From positions 6,386,001 through 6,450,000 of the forward strand of contig JANTQA010000023.1 in assembly GCA_027625915.1 (NCBI GenBank): a stretch of DNA of 64,000 nt. The letters are read 5' to 3'. Below the pieces are notes generated by a model. That model was not told the DNA's origin, did no database searches, and worked only from the letters and a program-made list of their open reading frames with translations. The translations under genes were made by a program, and so were the position numbers. Shown here in pieces: positions 11,212 through 20,858 of this stretch. The stretch comes from Anaeramoeba flamelloides. Its lineage: Eukaryota > Metamonada > Anaeramoebidae. Position 1 is the stretch's first letter, and each line of letters opens with the position of its first letter.

Positions 11212-12556
11212 TAACAAATTTTGAGATTTTCAACTAAAATACTTTTTTTCTGAGAATTATCATTTTTTTGTGATTATTCACATTTTTTCAAAAATAGTTT
11301 CCAATCATTACGGTTTATAAAATCAATTATTTCGAAATTTTTTTAAAAAAATTTATATTTATTATCTCTTTTGATAATTAAACATAAAAAAAAAATATAA
11401 TTAAATAATTTCGAATAGTTCAGTAAAACTTGTAATTGTAGAGTTATTGATTAAAAATCTTCTAAATATTTTTAAATCTAGAGTAGATTATCAACATTTC
11501 TTATATTAGAGAATTAATACTTTATTCATTGATGATAACATTCCATTAAAAGTAAGAATAATCATTTTTTTTATGTTGTTTCATTGTTTAAAATTATAGA
11601 AAAAAATACACATAATTACCAAACCAAAACTACTTTTGTTAAAAATTTGAAAGAAAAATGTTTTTTTTTTTCTATTTATATAAAGGTAAATGTAATTAAT
11701 TAAAACACGAGCAAAGTAATTTTAATATCAATTTAATATTTTGATAGTTTTTCTTTGATAATTGGAGTTTATATCAAATATTTGGTGATTTTACCTTTGA
11801 TTCAAAAATCAATTTTCCTATTTCCAACTTTTTAAACTGATCATTTATGATATTTGTACTGAATCGGAATTATTTTTCATTTCTTCTTTTTCATTTTTTA
11901 ATCATTATTTTTTTATCTTATCTATAAAAAAATGAGGTAATTTAATGGATAAACTACTCATCAAAAACAAGTTTAACAAGTTTTTTTAAAAAATGACCCA
12001 ATGATATTCAAAAGAACTTTTAATTCAACATCTTTTTTTTTTTTTTTTTTTTGATAGAATTTTCCCTTTCAAATTTCAAAAAAATTTTAGACTTCATCGC
12101 TTGTTTTAGATCAGTTGAAAATTCAATTTGAAATCGATCAAATTAAAAAAGTTAAAAGATTTTTTCAAATGGTAACTTAATTGGAAGGATCACAAAAAGG
12201 TATTTTTGAATTACTTTTGGAAAAAAATAAATTGTTGTTAAAAATTTTTTTAAGATTGAAATATGAAAAACAACAATTCGATAAAATCCGATTGTTCTAG
12301 TTTCTGAATTTTATCAAATTTCATTTTCAAAACGATTTTATCATTCCAATAAAAAAATATTTTTTCTTTTTTTATTTCATAAATTCAAATTTACTATGAT
12401 TCATTTTATTGATAAAAAAGTATTTTTATTTTTAACAATAAATTCTACTTGATCATAATAAAAAAAATATAAACTGATAAAGGTATTTTCTTTAAAAAGC
12501 AATAAAAAAAAAAAAATAATTTAAATAATTGCATTAAAATATATACACACGTATAG

Positions 12557-14875
12557 TTAAAGATTTTCGCGTTGCTTAAAAATTGAAATTAAGGATTCAG
12601 CGCCAGCAGCCAACACGACACGGTAGGGGTGGAATTGAAGAGCGGAAATTGGGCCAAGTCTCTGTCCCATGAAAGTATTGTAATAAGAAATCGAGGAAAG
12701 TTTTTTCCCATTTAAATTGAAGGTGCAAAAATACTGATGCTTTGAACCAGTTGCGATGAAGGGACCATGGTCATGTAAAGCTAAGGCTGACATTTCCGGT
12801 TTTGGTGAAGCGATTGTTAAAACCGAGTTACTTGATCTGGTATCCCATAATTTAATTTTACCGTCTCTCGAACCAGAAACAAGCTGATGGTAGCCGCCCT
12901 TTTGTTTCAAAACTGATATTACTGTATCTTTATGCTCTTTCAAAACCTTTGCGGGTTTTAATTTCGAATCTAATCTGATATCGTAAATCAATAAACTGCC
13001 ATCATCTGAGCCAGCGTATAAGGTTCGGTCACCCAATGGGTCAGTTTTTATTGAGGTGATTCTGCCCTCATGCTTCAGGGGAATTGTTAAAACGATTTTT
13101 TTGCGCTCAACGTCCCAGATTCTAATGAGTCTTGAATTTCTCGAACAAACCACAATATGCCCGCTAATTTGGTTCCAATCCATCGGCAAATGGAAATTTC
13201 TTTGCCTTCTAAGACTGTTACTAATAATGCTGTGACTGCTATGGCTGCTACTATTACCACTGCCACTGTTATAGCTATAGCTATAGCTATAACTGCCACT
13301 GCTGCTGTTATTATTACTACTTTCGTTTGATATGGCCTTCCAAGCCGTTACCAATCGAGGCTCTTGGTCTTTGCTGAGAAAGTTCCTCCACACTCTAATT
13401 ATGCCATTGTTTGAGCCTGTAATTATTGAAGCATCGCCTTCTTCATTGGCGAGTGTTAAAAAGGTCAATTTGGAATAAATATTATGTTCATCATTTGATG
13501 TAATATTGCGGAATTTCTTGATGATCTTGCCATTTTCATGCTCCCAATTCCAGACATTAATATTGTGTTGGCGATCTGAAGTGATAATAATTGGTTCAAA
13601 TGGATGAAAAACTATTGAGTCCACGTTGTTGGTTTGGTTATCTAAAACGCCAGTTGGTACGTCGATTTGTCTTTTATAGCAATCCTGGGTTGATAAATAT
13701 TGCGCGAGTGAAAACTTTGTTCGATCAATCAATTTACGATGATAATAATAATTTTTTAATTTTTGTGTTTCGTGGATTGAAGTGGAACTGATCATGGGCT
13801 TTAAAAAATTATCTGAGCACCAGTTAAATAAAATTGAATTTAAGGATTTATATTGTAATTGTTGAATTTGAGTTTTGGAAAGTTTTTTTTCAATTCTACC
13901 TTTAACATTTTTGTCTTTTCGTTTTATTGTGCCCTTGCCTTTACCTTTGACTTTACCCGTACTTTTACCTTTGTTATTGCCCTTATTTGCTCTTTTCCCC
14001 TTTCCTCTCCTTTTTTCCTTCACTTTCCCTCTTTCTCTTCCCCTTTCTTTCGTTTTTATTTTATTCTTTGGCGATCCAATTTTTTTTAAAAGTAAATTAC
14101 TATTAGTTCTATTTTTAGTAAAAGATTTACTTATTGAAGAAGAAGAACTTTTCTTTTTTTTGAAAATTTTTTTATTAATATTTTGGGGCAATTCAATATT
14201 CTTTTCATTCAAACTCTTTGATAAATTATCTTCACTACTAAATTCATCAAATATTTCTAAACCTTCCATATTACTATTACTATTACTATTAATATTAATA
14301 TTAATATTACTATTACTATTACTGCTACTATTGTTAAATTTAATAATATTTGAAAAGGTATATAATTCTTTAGAATAAAAATTTAATTCATTTAATTCAA
14401 TTCCCCAATTGAAATATAATTGCTCGATTAATTTTTGTGCTTTTTTTGCAATCATTGGGTAAGGATCAAAACAAAATTTATTTAATTTTGTCCAAATATA
14501 AAAAAAAATAGTCTTATAATAACTCAATGAATACATTGATTGCTCTTGATCAATCTTTGCATTTTCAATATGTAATAAAGCAATCTCTTTAACATTTGGT
14601 TGATAAAGGTAAATCAATTTGGAAAAAATAACCAAAAGTTCATTTCTTACCAAAGAACTACCATCATGAGTTAATCCAGCTAAAGTTAAAGCAATTTTCA
14701 TTTCTATTTCAAATTTTTGTTTTTGTTGTTTAAGTTTTAATTCATTTTCACCATTTGTTTTTTTTTTTTCGTTTTCGTTTTCATTTTCATTTTCATTTTC
14801 ATTTTCATTTTCATTTTCATTTTCATTTTTTTCATTTTCATTTTCCTTTCCATTTTTTTTCATTTTCATTTTCAT
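12557..14875 (-). CDS. RPTOR: Raptor, C-terminal part (HEAT end and WD40)
   Basis: 772-codon frame that continues the Raptor gene of the neighbouring N-terminal ORF. It opens with a Lys/Asn/Glu run, then GLTHDGSSLVRNELLVI-type helical repeat sequence matching the late armadillo/HEAT region of Raptor. A lineage-specific insert rich in Ser, Asn, Lys and Gly follows (about residues 190-350). A C-terminal WD40 propeller spans about residues 415-772, interrupted by a Ser/Tyr/Gly loop. The tail FMGQRLGPISALQFHPY closely resembles the final Raptor blade. Raptor is the substrate-recruiting scaffold of TORC1. This frame probably has no independent start: its first ATG overlaps the stop of the upstream frame (AUGA), and the two together give about 1590 residues, somewhat longer than animal Raptor because of the inserts. 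Confidence 0.93.
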   Translation of the reverse strand: MKMKMKKNGKENENEKNENENENENENENENENENEKKKTNGENELKLKQQKQKFEIEMKIALTLAGLTHDGSSLVRNELLVIFSKLIYLYQPNVKEIALLHIENAKIDQEQSMYSLSYYKTIFFYIWTKLNKFCFDPYPMIAKKAQKLIEQLYFNWGIELNELNFYSKELYTFSNIIKFNNSSSNSNSNINININSNSNSNMEGLEIFDEFSSEDNLSKSLNEKNIELPQNINKKIFKKKKSSSSSISKSFTKNRTNSNLLLKKIGSPKNKIKTKERGRERGKVKEKRRGKGKRANKGNNKGKSTGKVKGKGKGTIKRKDKNVKGRIEKKLSKTQIQQLQYKSLNSILFNWCSDNFLKPMISSTSIHETQKLKNYYYHRKLIDRTKFSLAQYLSTQDCYKRQIDVPTGVLDNQTNNVDSIVFHPFEPIIITSDRQHNINVWNWEHENGKIIKKFRNITSNDEHNIYSKLTFLTLANEEGDASIITGSNNGIIRVWRNFLSKDQEPRLVTAWKAISNESSNNNSSSGSYSYSYSYNSGSGNSSSHSSHSIISNSLRRQRNFHLPMDWNQISGHIVVCSRNSRLIRIWDVERKKIVLTIPLKHEGRITSIKTDPLGDRTLYAGSDDGSLLIYDIRLDSKLKPAKVLKEHKDTVISVLKQKGGYHQLVSGSRDGKIKLWDTRSSNSVLTIASPKPEMSALALHDHGPFIATGSKHQYFCTFNLNGKKLSSISYYNTFMGQRLGPISALQFHPYRVVLAAGAESLISIFKQRENL

Positions 14876-14883
14876 TTTTTTTC
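14872..14883 (-). other. ORF junction in Raptor: A8 slip site before UGA
   Basis: Read on the minus strand this is GAA AAA AAA TGA in the upstream frame. The downstream Raptor frame is exactly -1 relative to it and starts with an ATG sharing ATGA with the stop. A AAA AAA is the classic shape of a -1 ribosomal slippery heptamer. An A-run length error in the assembly, or a genuine A-run allele, explains it as simply. Another A8 run lies about 20 bp downstream. Confidence 0.6.
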
Positions 14884-17340
14884 ATTTCCATTTTCGTTTC
14901 CGTTAATTACATTTTTTAATTTATTTTGAATTTCTTGTTCATTCTCATTCTCATTTTTATTTTTAGATTCAAGATCGTATTTGATTAAATTATATTTATC
15001 ATTAACTTGTTTAATATTGACTCCACCTAAAAATGTATTTAATGCATAAACGGCACATGCTCTAACTATTGGGTTATTATCATTTAATAAAACAAAAAGC
15101 TTTTCGTGGGAATTTTTTTCAATAGCTTCAATTTTGCTTGGATTAAAATCTTGCCAAAATTTAGCTAAACATAAGCAACTCCATTGCCTAACTTTGTAAT
15201 CTTCAGATTTTAAATTTTTAATTAATAATTCGTAAATACCATTTATTTGACAAATTTGCTTCCCAATTAGATGACTGTCTTGAATCATTGATAAAATTAA
15301 AGTCGCAAGATATAATTGAAAACTATCTGAGGATGTGGACGAAGAAGAGCCAGAACTGGAACTTGAACTGGAAGAATTAAAATTAGAATTTGATGTGGTA
15401 TTAAAATTCTTATTACTATTCTTATTCTTGTTAGTATTGGAAGTGGAAGTGGAAGGGTTGCTTGATCGTAAAATTTGAATAAAATAATAAAAAGAATTAT
15501 CTCTCACCAATTGGTACTTACAGTTAGGGTCCCAAACAAGAATTTTTGCCCAAATAAAGGATAGTATTGTTTGGAAATCTTGTGAGGGGATTTTTAGCAA
15601 TCTTAACATATAAGGGAAAATTCCCACAGTTAGCGCCGTTTGAATGGCAGCCTCTCCTAAATCGATAAACCTGGCCAATAAATTTAAAGATCTTTTCCGG
15701 TGTAAGGGAGATAATAAAACTTGAATTAAAACTGGCAATTGTTCTGGCCCACGCGATAAGGAATCCAAATCAGTTTTTTTTAACATTTCTTCAATTTCAA
15801 AATTACTCCAATTCATTGACGAAAAGGAAGAATTACTACTAGTGCTACTTGCACTGCTATTATCATTTATTAATAGATCTTTATTTGAGCTGTTCGTTTT
15901 TTTTATTGAAATGTTATTGAGTGAAGAAATTTTCTTTTTTTCGTTATCCTTTAAGGATATTATTTTTTTTTTTTTTTGTTTCATTTTTTTTGTATAGCTC
16001 TTTTGTTCGTTATTGAATTCATTACTTTCTTGCGAGAATGAATATTCATTTTCATTCTCAGATTTATTATAACTATGATTATTAGATTTGGAATAATTAT
16101 TATTATTATTATTGTTGTTGTTGTTGTTGTTGTTAGAGTTTGAGTTATTGGAATTCGAATTATTATTGTTATCAATATTATTGCTTTTATTATTGGTACC
16201 AAAGGTCATTGTTGATTGGATCATCATTTTTTGCATTAAATTTTTATTAATATTCCGAGAAGAGGATAACCAAACGTCAAAGGCCGTTAATTGATTCGAA
16301 AAAAATGATATTGAGCGGTATTTTAATTTAGGATTCTCAATGATTTCTGTTAATTGGATCAACGCAATGTCGACACAATGATCCCAAGCGTCCCATAAAT
16401 GGTTATCATAAGTGACTGTAATTTCTGGGATCGTGAATGGGTTACAATTTAATGAGTGCATTATCCTTTCTGCTAATAAGAAATTTCGAAATAGTGAGGC
16501 AGTTAGTTGGTCTTGCCGATACAATTGCTGAAACAATTTGCGTGGCAATACGTTCCATGCAATGGTGTCCGTTATTGATTGGAAAATCCAATTCAATTCG
16601 CCCAATAATGTTTTACGATCAGTTAGCTTGCCTGGGATCTTGTCCAGGATTTCGACAGTTAAGTCACTCAAAAAGGAATTTTTAGAGATCTTGGAGCAAA
16701 TGTGCCACCTTAGCGCTGTTTTAATTGGGGTTGTCAAACACGAAGTAAATAAATCGGCAGGCATCAGCTCGTTCGTAGGTAAAATTTCGTTCTCCTGGCA
16801 GGCAAAGAATGCAATTTCCCGATAATTGTCCGCTGTATTATTTTTGCCCAGACAAGGCGCCAGAATGCCTGCAGAGCAACAATCAAAGACATAAGTGCAC
16901 GGCTCTTTGACCCATGACTGTAGTTCAACCAACAGTAATGGCACATACTGAGTGTAGTCCTGGTTGAAGACCCAGATTTCCTGATTCTTTGTCGGCTTTG
17001 GGACGCCATGGCCGTTGTAGTGGAACAAAATCCTTTCCCTTTTGGCGTACCTCCTCGGAAATTTACAGATCTCTTTCATTTTGGAGAGCGGGGTGTCCAT
17101 ATGGTATTTGTATCTGGCACGAGGCTCAAGCGTTTCATATTGGCGCTGGAGGCTTGTCCCGATGTGATCAAGAACATCGTTCTCTGAGACCTGCTCTGGA
17201 TCAACCCAACACTCCAATTTGGCACACGGATCTGGTTTGATAACATCTGGTGGATCAACTCCGATATTTAAACACATTACCAAAATTCCTGTCACAGTCC
17301 TTGACTTTTGTTTTTGTTTTTGTTTTTGTTTGTTTGTCAT
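14872..17340 (-). CDS. RPTOR: Raptor, N-terminal part (caspase-like and HEAT)
   Basis: 822-residue frame starting with a Gln/Lys-rich stretch at the ATG at 17340. Residues about 14-215 form the Raptor N-terminal conserved domain, a caspase-like fold: PDPCAKLECWVDP, then LFHYNGHGVPKPT with H111, then YVFDCCSAGIL with C155. Residues 215-340 continue the conserved Raptor sequence (LGELNWIFQSITDTIAWNVL, LLAERIM). After a long Asn/Ser/Lys insert (about 375-500) come helical armadillo-like repeats (LPVLIQVLLSPLHRKRSLNL, VRQWSCLCLAKFW, NPIVRACAVYALN). It presents TOS-motif substrates to TOR within TORC1 at lysosome-like membranes. Two points are odd: Cys stands where animal Raptor has Ser in the caspase-like active-site loop, and the frame ends in an ENEN/poly-A tract where the second Raptor frame takes over. 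Confidence 0.96.
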   Translation of the reverse strand: MTNKQKQKQKQKSRTVTGILVMCLNIGVDPPDVIKPDPCAKLECWVDPEQVSENDVLDHIGTSLQRQYETLEPRARYKYHMDTPLSKMKEICKFPRRYAKRERILFHYNGHGVPKPTKNQEIWVFNQDYTQYVPLLLVELQSWVKEPCTYVFDCCSAGILAPCLGKNNTADNYREIAFFACQENEILPTNELMPADLFTSCLTTPIKTALRWHICSKISKNSFLSDLTVEILDKIPGKLTDRKTLLGELNWIFQSITDTIAWNVLPRKLFQQLYRQDQLTASLFRNFLLAERIMHSLNCNPFTIPEITVTYDNHLWDAWDHCVDIALIQLTEIIENPKLKYRSISFFSNQLTAFDVWLSSSRNINKNLMQKMMIQSTMTFGTNNKSNNIDNNNNSNSNNSNSNNNNNNNNNNNNNYSKSNNHSYNKSENENEYSFSQESNEFNNEQKSYTKKMKQKKKKIISLKDNEKKKISSLNNISIKKTNSSNKDLLINDNSSASSTSSNSSFSSMNWSNFEIEEMLKKTDLDSLSRGPEQLPVLIQVLLSPLHRKRSLNLLARFIDLGEAAIQTALTVGIFPYMLRLLKIPSQDFQTILSFIWAKILVWDPNCKYQLVRDNSFYYFIQILRSSNPSTSTSNTNKNKNSNKNFNTTSNSNFNSSSSSSSSGSSSSTSSDSFQLYLATLILSMIQDSHLIGKQICQINGIYELLIKNLKSEDYKVRQWSCLCLAKFWQDFNPSKIEAIEKNSHEKLFVLLNDNNPIVRACAVYALNTFLGGVNIKQVNDKYNLIKYDLESKNKNENENEQEIQNKLKNVINGNENGNEKK

Positions 17341-20300
17341 TTTTTTGTTTGATAAGGTTGTTTTTTTTTTTTTTTTGATTATTTTGTTATTTGTTTGTTT
17401 GTTTTTAAATTATTGAGTGTTTTTTTTTTTGAATTTTGTCCAAGAAACAAATTAGAAAAAAAGAAAAATTTTTGTTTTTTTTTGTACTTTGGGTATTCTC
17501 CATTCTTTTGTTGTTTGTTTTTTTGTTTTTGTTTCAACTAACGAATTTGTGTTGTGCCGTTCTTGATTAAAATAACTATGAACAGTTTCATCTTTTGTTT
17601 GAAATTCAAAGTTTACTTGCATTCTTTTAAAAAAAAGATTTAATTTTTACTTCTGATTATAAACAAAAAACCTTTTTTTAGAAAAATGACTATCAAATTA
17701 TCTGGGATTATCTTTTGAATGAACTTTTATTTCAAAACTTTTTATGTCTCCTTATGGAATTTGTGTTTTAGAGTTTGGGGTACTGATAAATTTAAACACA
17801 GTGAAAACTTTTTGGTTCCATTTCCGTTTTTTACAGATTGTAAACTAACTTTCAAAATATTTTTTCCAACTAAAGTCTTGTTTTAAATTAACATATGAGT
17901 TTTCTTTGTATTGAAAAAATCAAATTTTTCTTCAAAATTCATAAATAATATTTCATATAATCAGATAAGTGGATAAAAAAATGTAAAACATTTTTGAGGT
18001 TTTAATGTTTAAGGGATTCTTTTCATAATAGATTTCTCTATAATCAAAGTGTGTTTGAATTGGGTGTAAATGATATTAGTGATACACGGTTCACATGGCT
18101 ATACAAAAATTGATTATATGTCCCTACGACCCAAAAAACACTAAAAATGGAAAACTGTTCAAATACTTTCCCTTAATACAATTAAAAAAACAAAATGATA
18201 AAATAAAAAAAAATAAAGTTTCAATTTAGCTTTTTCTTGAAAACATTTTTTGCCAAAATTATTGAATTCAAACTTGAAATTATGTATATTTTTTGATACA
18301 CTTTCTTGTTTTAACTCATTTACTAAAACAAATTCTAAATTATGGGAATTTTCTTTTCACAAAAGGGACTAATTTGGTCTTCAAATGTTTTTTTTTAGTT
18401 TTAAATGGTAAAATAAAAAAAAAGTTAAACTAAAAGGATAAACTTTCTGGAAAAGTATTCTAATTTAATATATTAACTTATTCTTTGATTTCAAACTTTT
18501 CTCAACCCCAATTTTTCAAAATAAAATAAAAAAGTGCACACTAATTCCAAAAAATATTTTCGATATTCAATAGTTGAGAGTGTTTTTATTCTACAAATAA
18601 TTATCACAGTGTTTAATTGAATTAAGTTATGTTCTTAATTCGAAAAATATTAATCAGAAAAAAATAGTGCTTAATTTTATTAAGAACATATATCTGATTG
18701 CAAAATAAATTATTCGATTTTTTACTAATGATCACAAATAATAAATTGTCATTTTTCTGGATTTTTTTTTCAATTTCTAACCAAACCTAAAAATAGAAAC
18801 CCAAAATAATATTATTCCAGTATTTAATAATTCATTTCTAAAACTTCGAAAAGTACCTATTTTTATCATTTTATAATTTGAAAGATTAACTCAATAATTA
18901 TCAACATGGAATTTCAAAAACTGGATAATTTTGTTTCCTTTTTATAAAGCTAATCGTAATATCCTTATGATTCTAAGATTTGAGAAAATAATTTTTCAAA
19001 AATAATCGTTTTTTTATGATTTAATTTTTTAAAAACAATTGAATTTTTTAGATATTAATCTATATTTTGCAAAAAAATTAAGAAAGCTATTTTACAACTT
19101 AGGAAGTATTTGAATATTGATATTTCAACCTTATAATTTGTGCCGAAATATAGAATTGTTTTCTGAAATTGTTGGGTTTTTTTACTTCTACACGGATCAT
19201 TGTTAATTGAGAAAATCAACAAATAATATTATTTTACTAAATCAATTTTTTAAGGAATTTTGAACCAGTTTGACATATTATTATTTATCATTCTATAACA
19301 ACATACTTTAATCTTCTGCTTTCTGGGGTAGACACCAATCCATTAAGGAGTTAACAAACTAAAAAAAATCTTTCTGAAAATTTTAAAATTATTCAAAAAA
19401 ACTTTACTCTTTATCTTGAAATTGAAAAAAAAAGTAGAAATTTGAATACTAAAATATAATTCAAAAATTACTTTTAAAGCTATTTTCTGAAATAAATTAT
19501 TGTATTTATGATAGTTTGGGGTGTTATTTATAGAATAACTTGAATTTTTATGGTGGGGCCATTAATTAAGTGAAATAATCAAGATGAAAGTAGATTTATT
19601 ATATACAGTCAGAATATTTGATGAATAAAAATAAAAAAAAATTCAACGAAAATTGATCTTCTTTGAAATTTTTATTTATAAGAAACTCGTATAAATACAA
19701 AAACAAGATTATGTACAGTTGTTTGATAGGTAACATTAAAGTTGCCTTTCAATATATTTATCATTAAAAAATATTATAGTTTCTAAGATAGTTTATAAAG
19801 TATAAACTCAATTGAAATATTCAAAATTTTTATTTTTATTTGCTTGTGTAATGATCATGGGTTTTTTCTACACTTTTCAAAAAAAAAATGTGGTTGGTAA
19901 AAGAAAAAAACAATTTATTTATTAGTAAGATAAGAACACATGTCTAAAAATCTAGAAATTTTTAACTTATATACTATAAATTTGAATATATTATTAAAAA
20001 ACTATCAAATTGATGATTATTGTCAATAGAGGACTCTTAAATATAAATGAAATCCGAGATTTTTTTTTAGATAAAGTAAAAAATATTACTAATTTGGATC
20101 TGGAAATTATTAATGAAATTTAGTTAGGGCTGATATTGATGGAAATATTCGATCAATATTCCTACTGAACAAAAATCATAGATAATAATATTTCTGTTCT
20201 CGTCATAATTAAATTGTTTTTTTTTGGTTATTTTTTAAAAAAACAATTTTTTTTTTGAAAATAAGTTTGTTTATTAATAAAAAAAATATTTAATTTAATA

Positions 20301-20858
20301 TCTTAAAGTTTACCAACTATAAAATTATGATAATTCTAATGCAAAAAAAATAGAGAATTATTTTTTTTTTTGTAGTTTGTCACAAATTTAGAGAATATTA
20401 CTATCCTATATATTCTTTTTTATAATTATATACAAAATCATTATTTTATACAATCTTGCAAGGTATAATAAATTTTGTCTTTTTTTAGAAACCTAATCAT
20501 GGATTGAAATAGAAATAATGAACTGATGCGTTGGTTAAATAAATACCCCCCCCCAAAAAAAAAAAAAAAAAAAAAAATACAAAAGATAAGATAATTATTC
20601 AATCTGAAATAATATAACTTCAGACTAAAAATATCATAGTAATAATAAAAAAGTTATGATATTACAATAAAAAAAATTGAAATATAGAAATTACAATCTT
20701 CAAAAAAATAAAAGAAATCTTCCAGTTTATTGTTTTTTTAAAGAATATATATATAAATATATATATATCTAAATTTTTTTCATCATCGTTTAAATTTTTT
20801 TCTAAATTGACCAATCTTGTTTAATAAAATTTTATCATATATATAAATCCAAAAAATT
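17341..20858. other. AT-rich spacer, nothing recognised
   Basis: About 3.5 kb of T-rich then A/T-rich DNA between the Raptor start and the ankyrin gene's 3' end. The T-rich 17345-17530 portion should hold the Raptor 5' leader and promoter. Beyond short AT palindromes and homopolymers, including the C9-A23 junction at 20546-20577, I see no gene, RNA or element with defendable ends. Confidence 0.5.
20546..20577. repeat. C9-A23 compound homopolymer
   Basis: Nine C followed directly by 23 A on the + strand, about 280 bp downstream of the ankyrin gene's stop (its 3' side). Such junctions are fragile in sequencing and may vary in length. Confidence 0.85.

Larger units (their letters stand above)
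8295..12556. other. spacer with dispersed repeats
   Basis: About 4.3 kb between the convergent 3' ends of the RCC1/BTB and Raptor genes. No gene is supportable. It holds repeat A copy 2, element B copy 2, the long-armed element I and a TA tract, listed separately. The segment about 8590-8640 is an inverted relative of 4155-4215, sharing a GATATTGTTCGAAG core. Confidence 0.6.
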
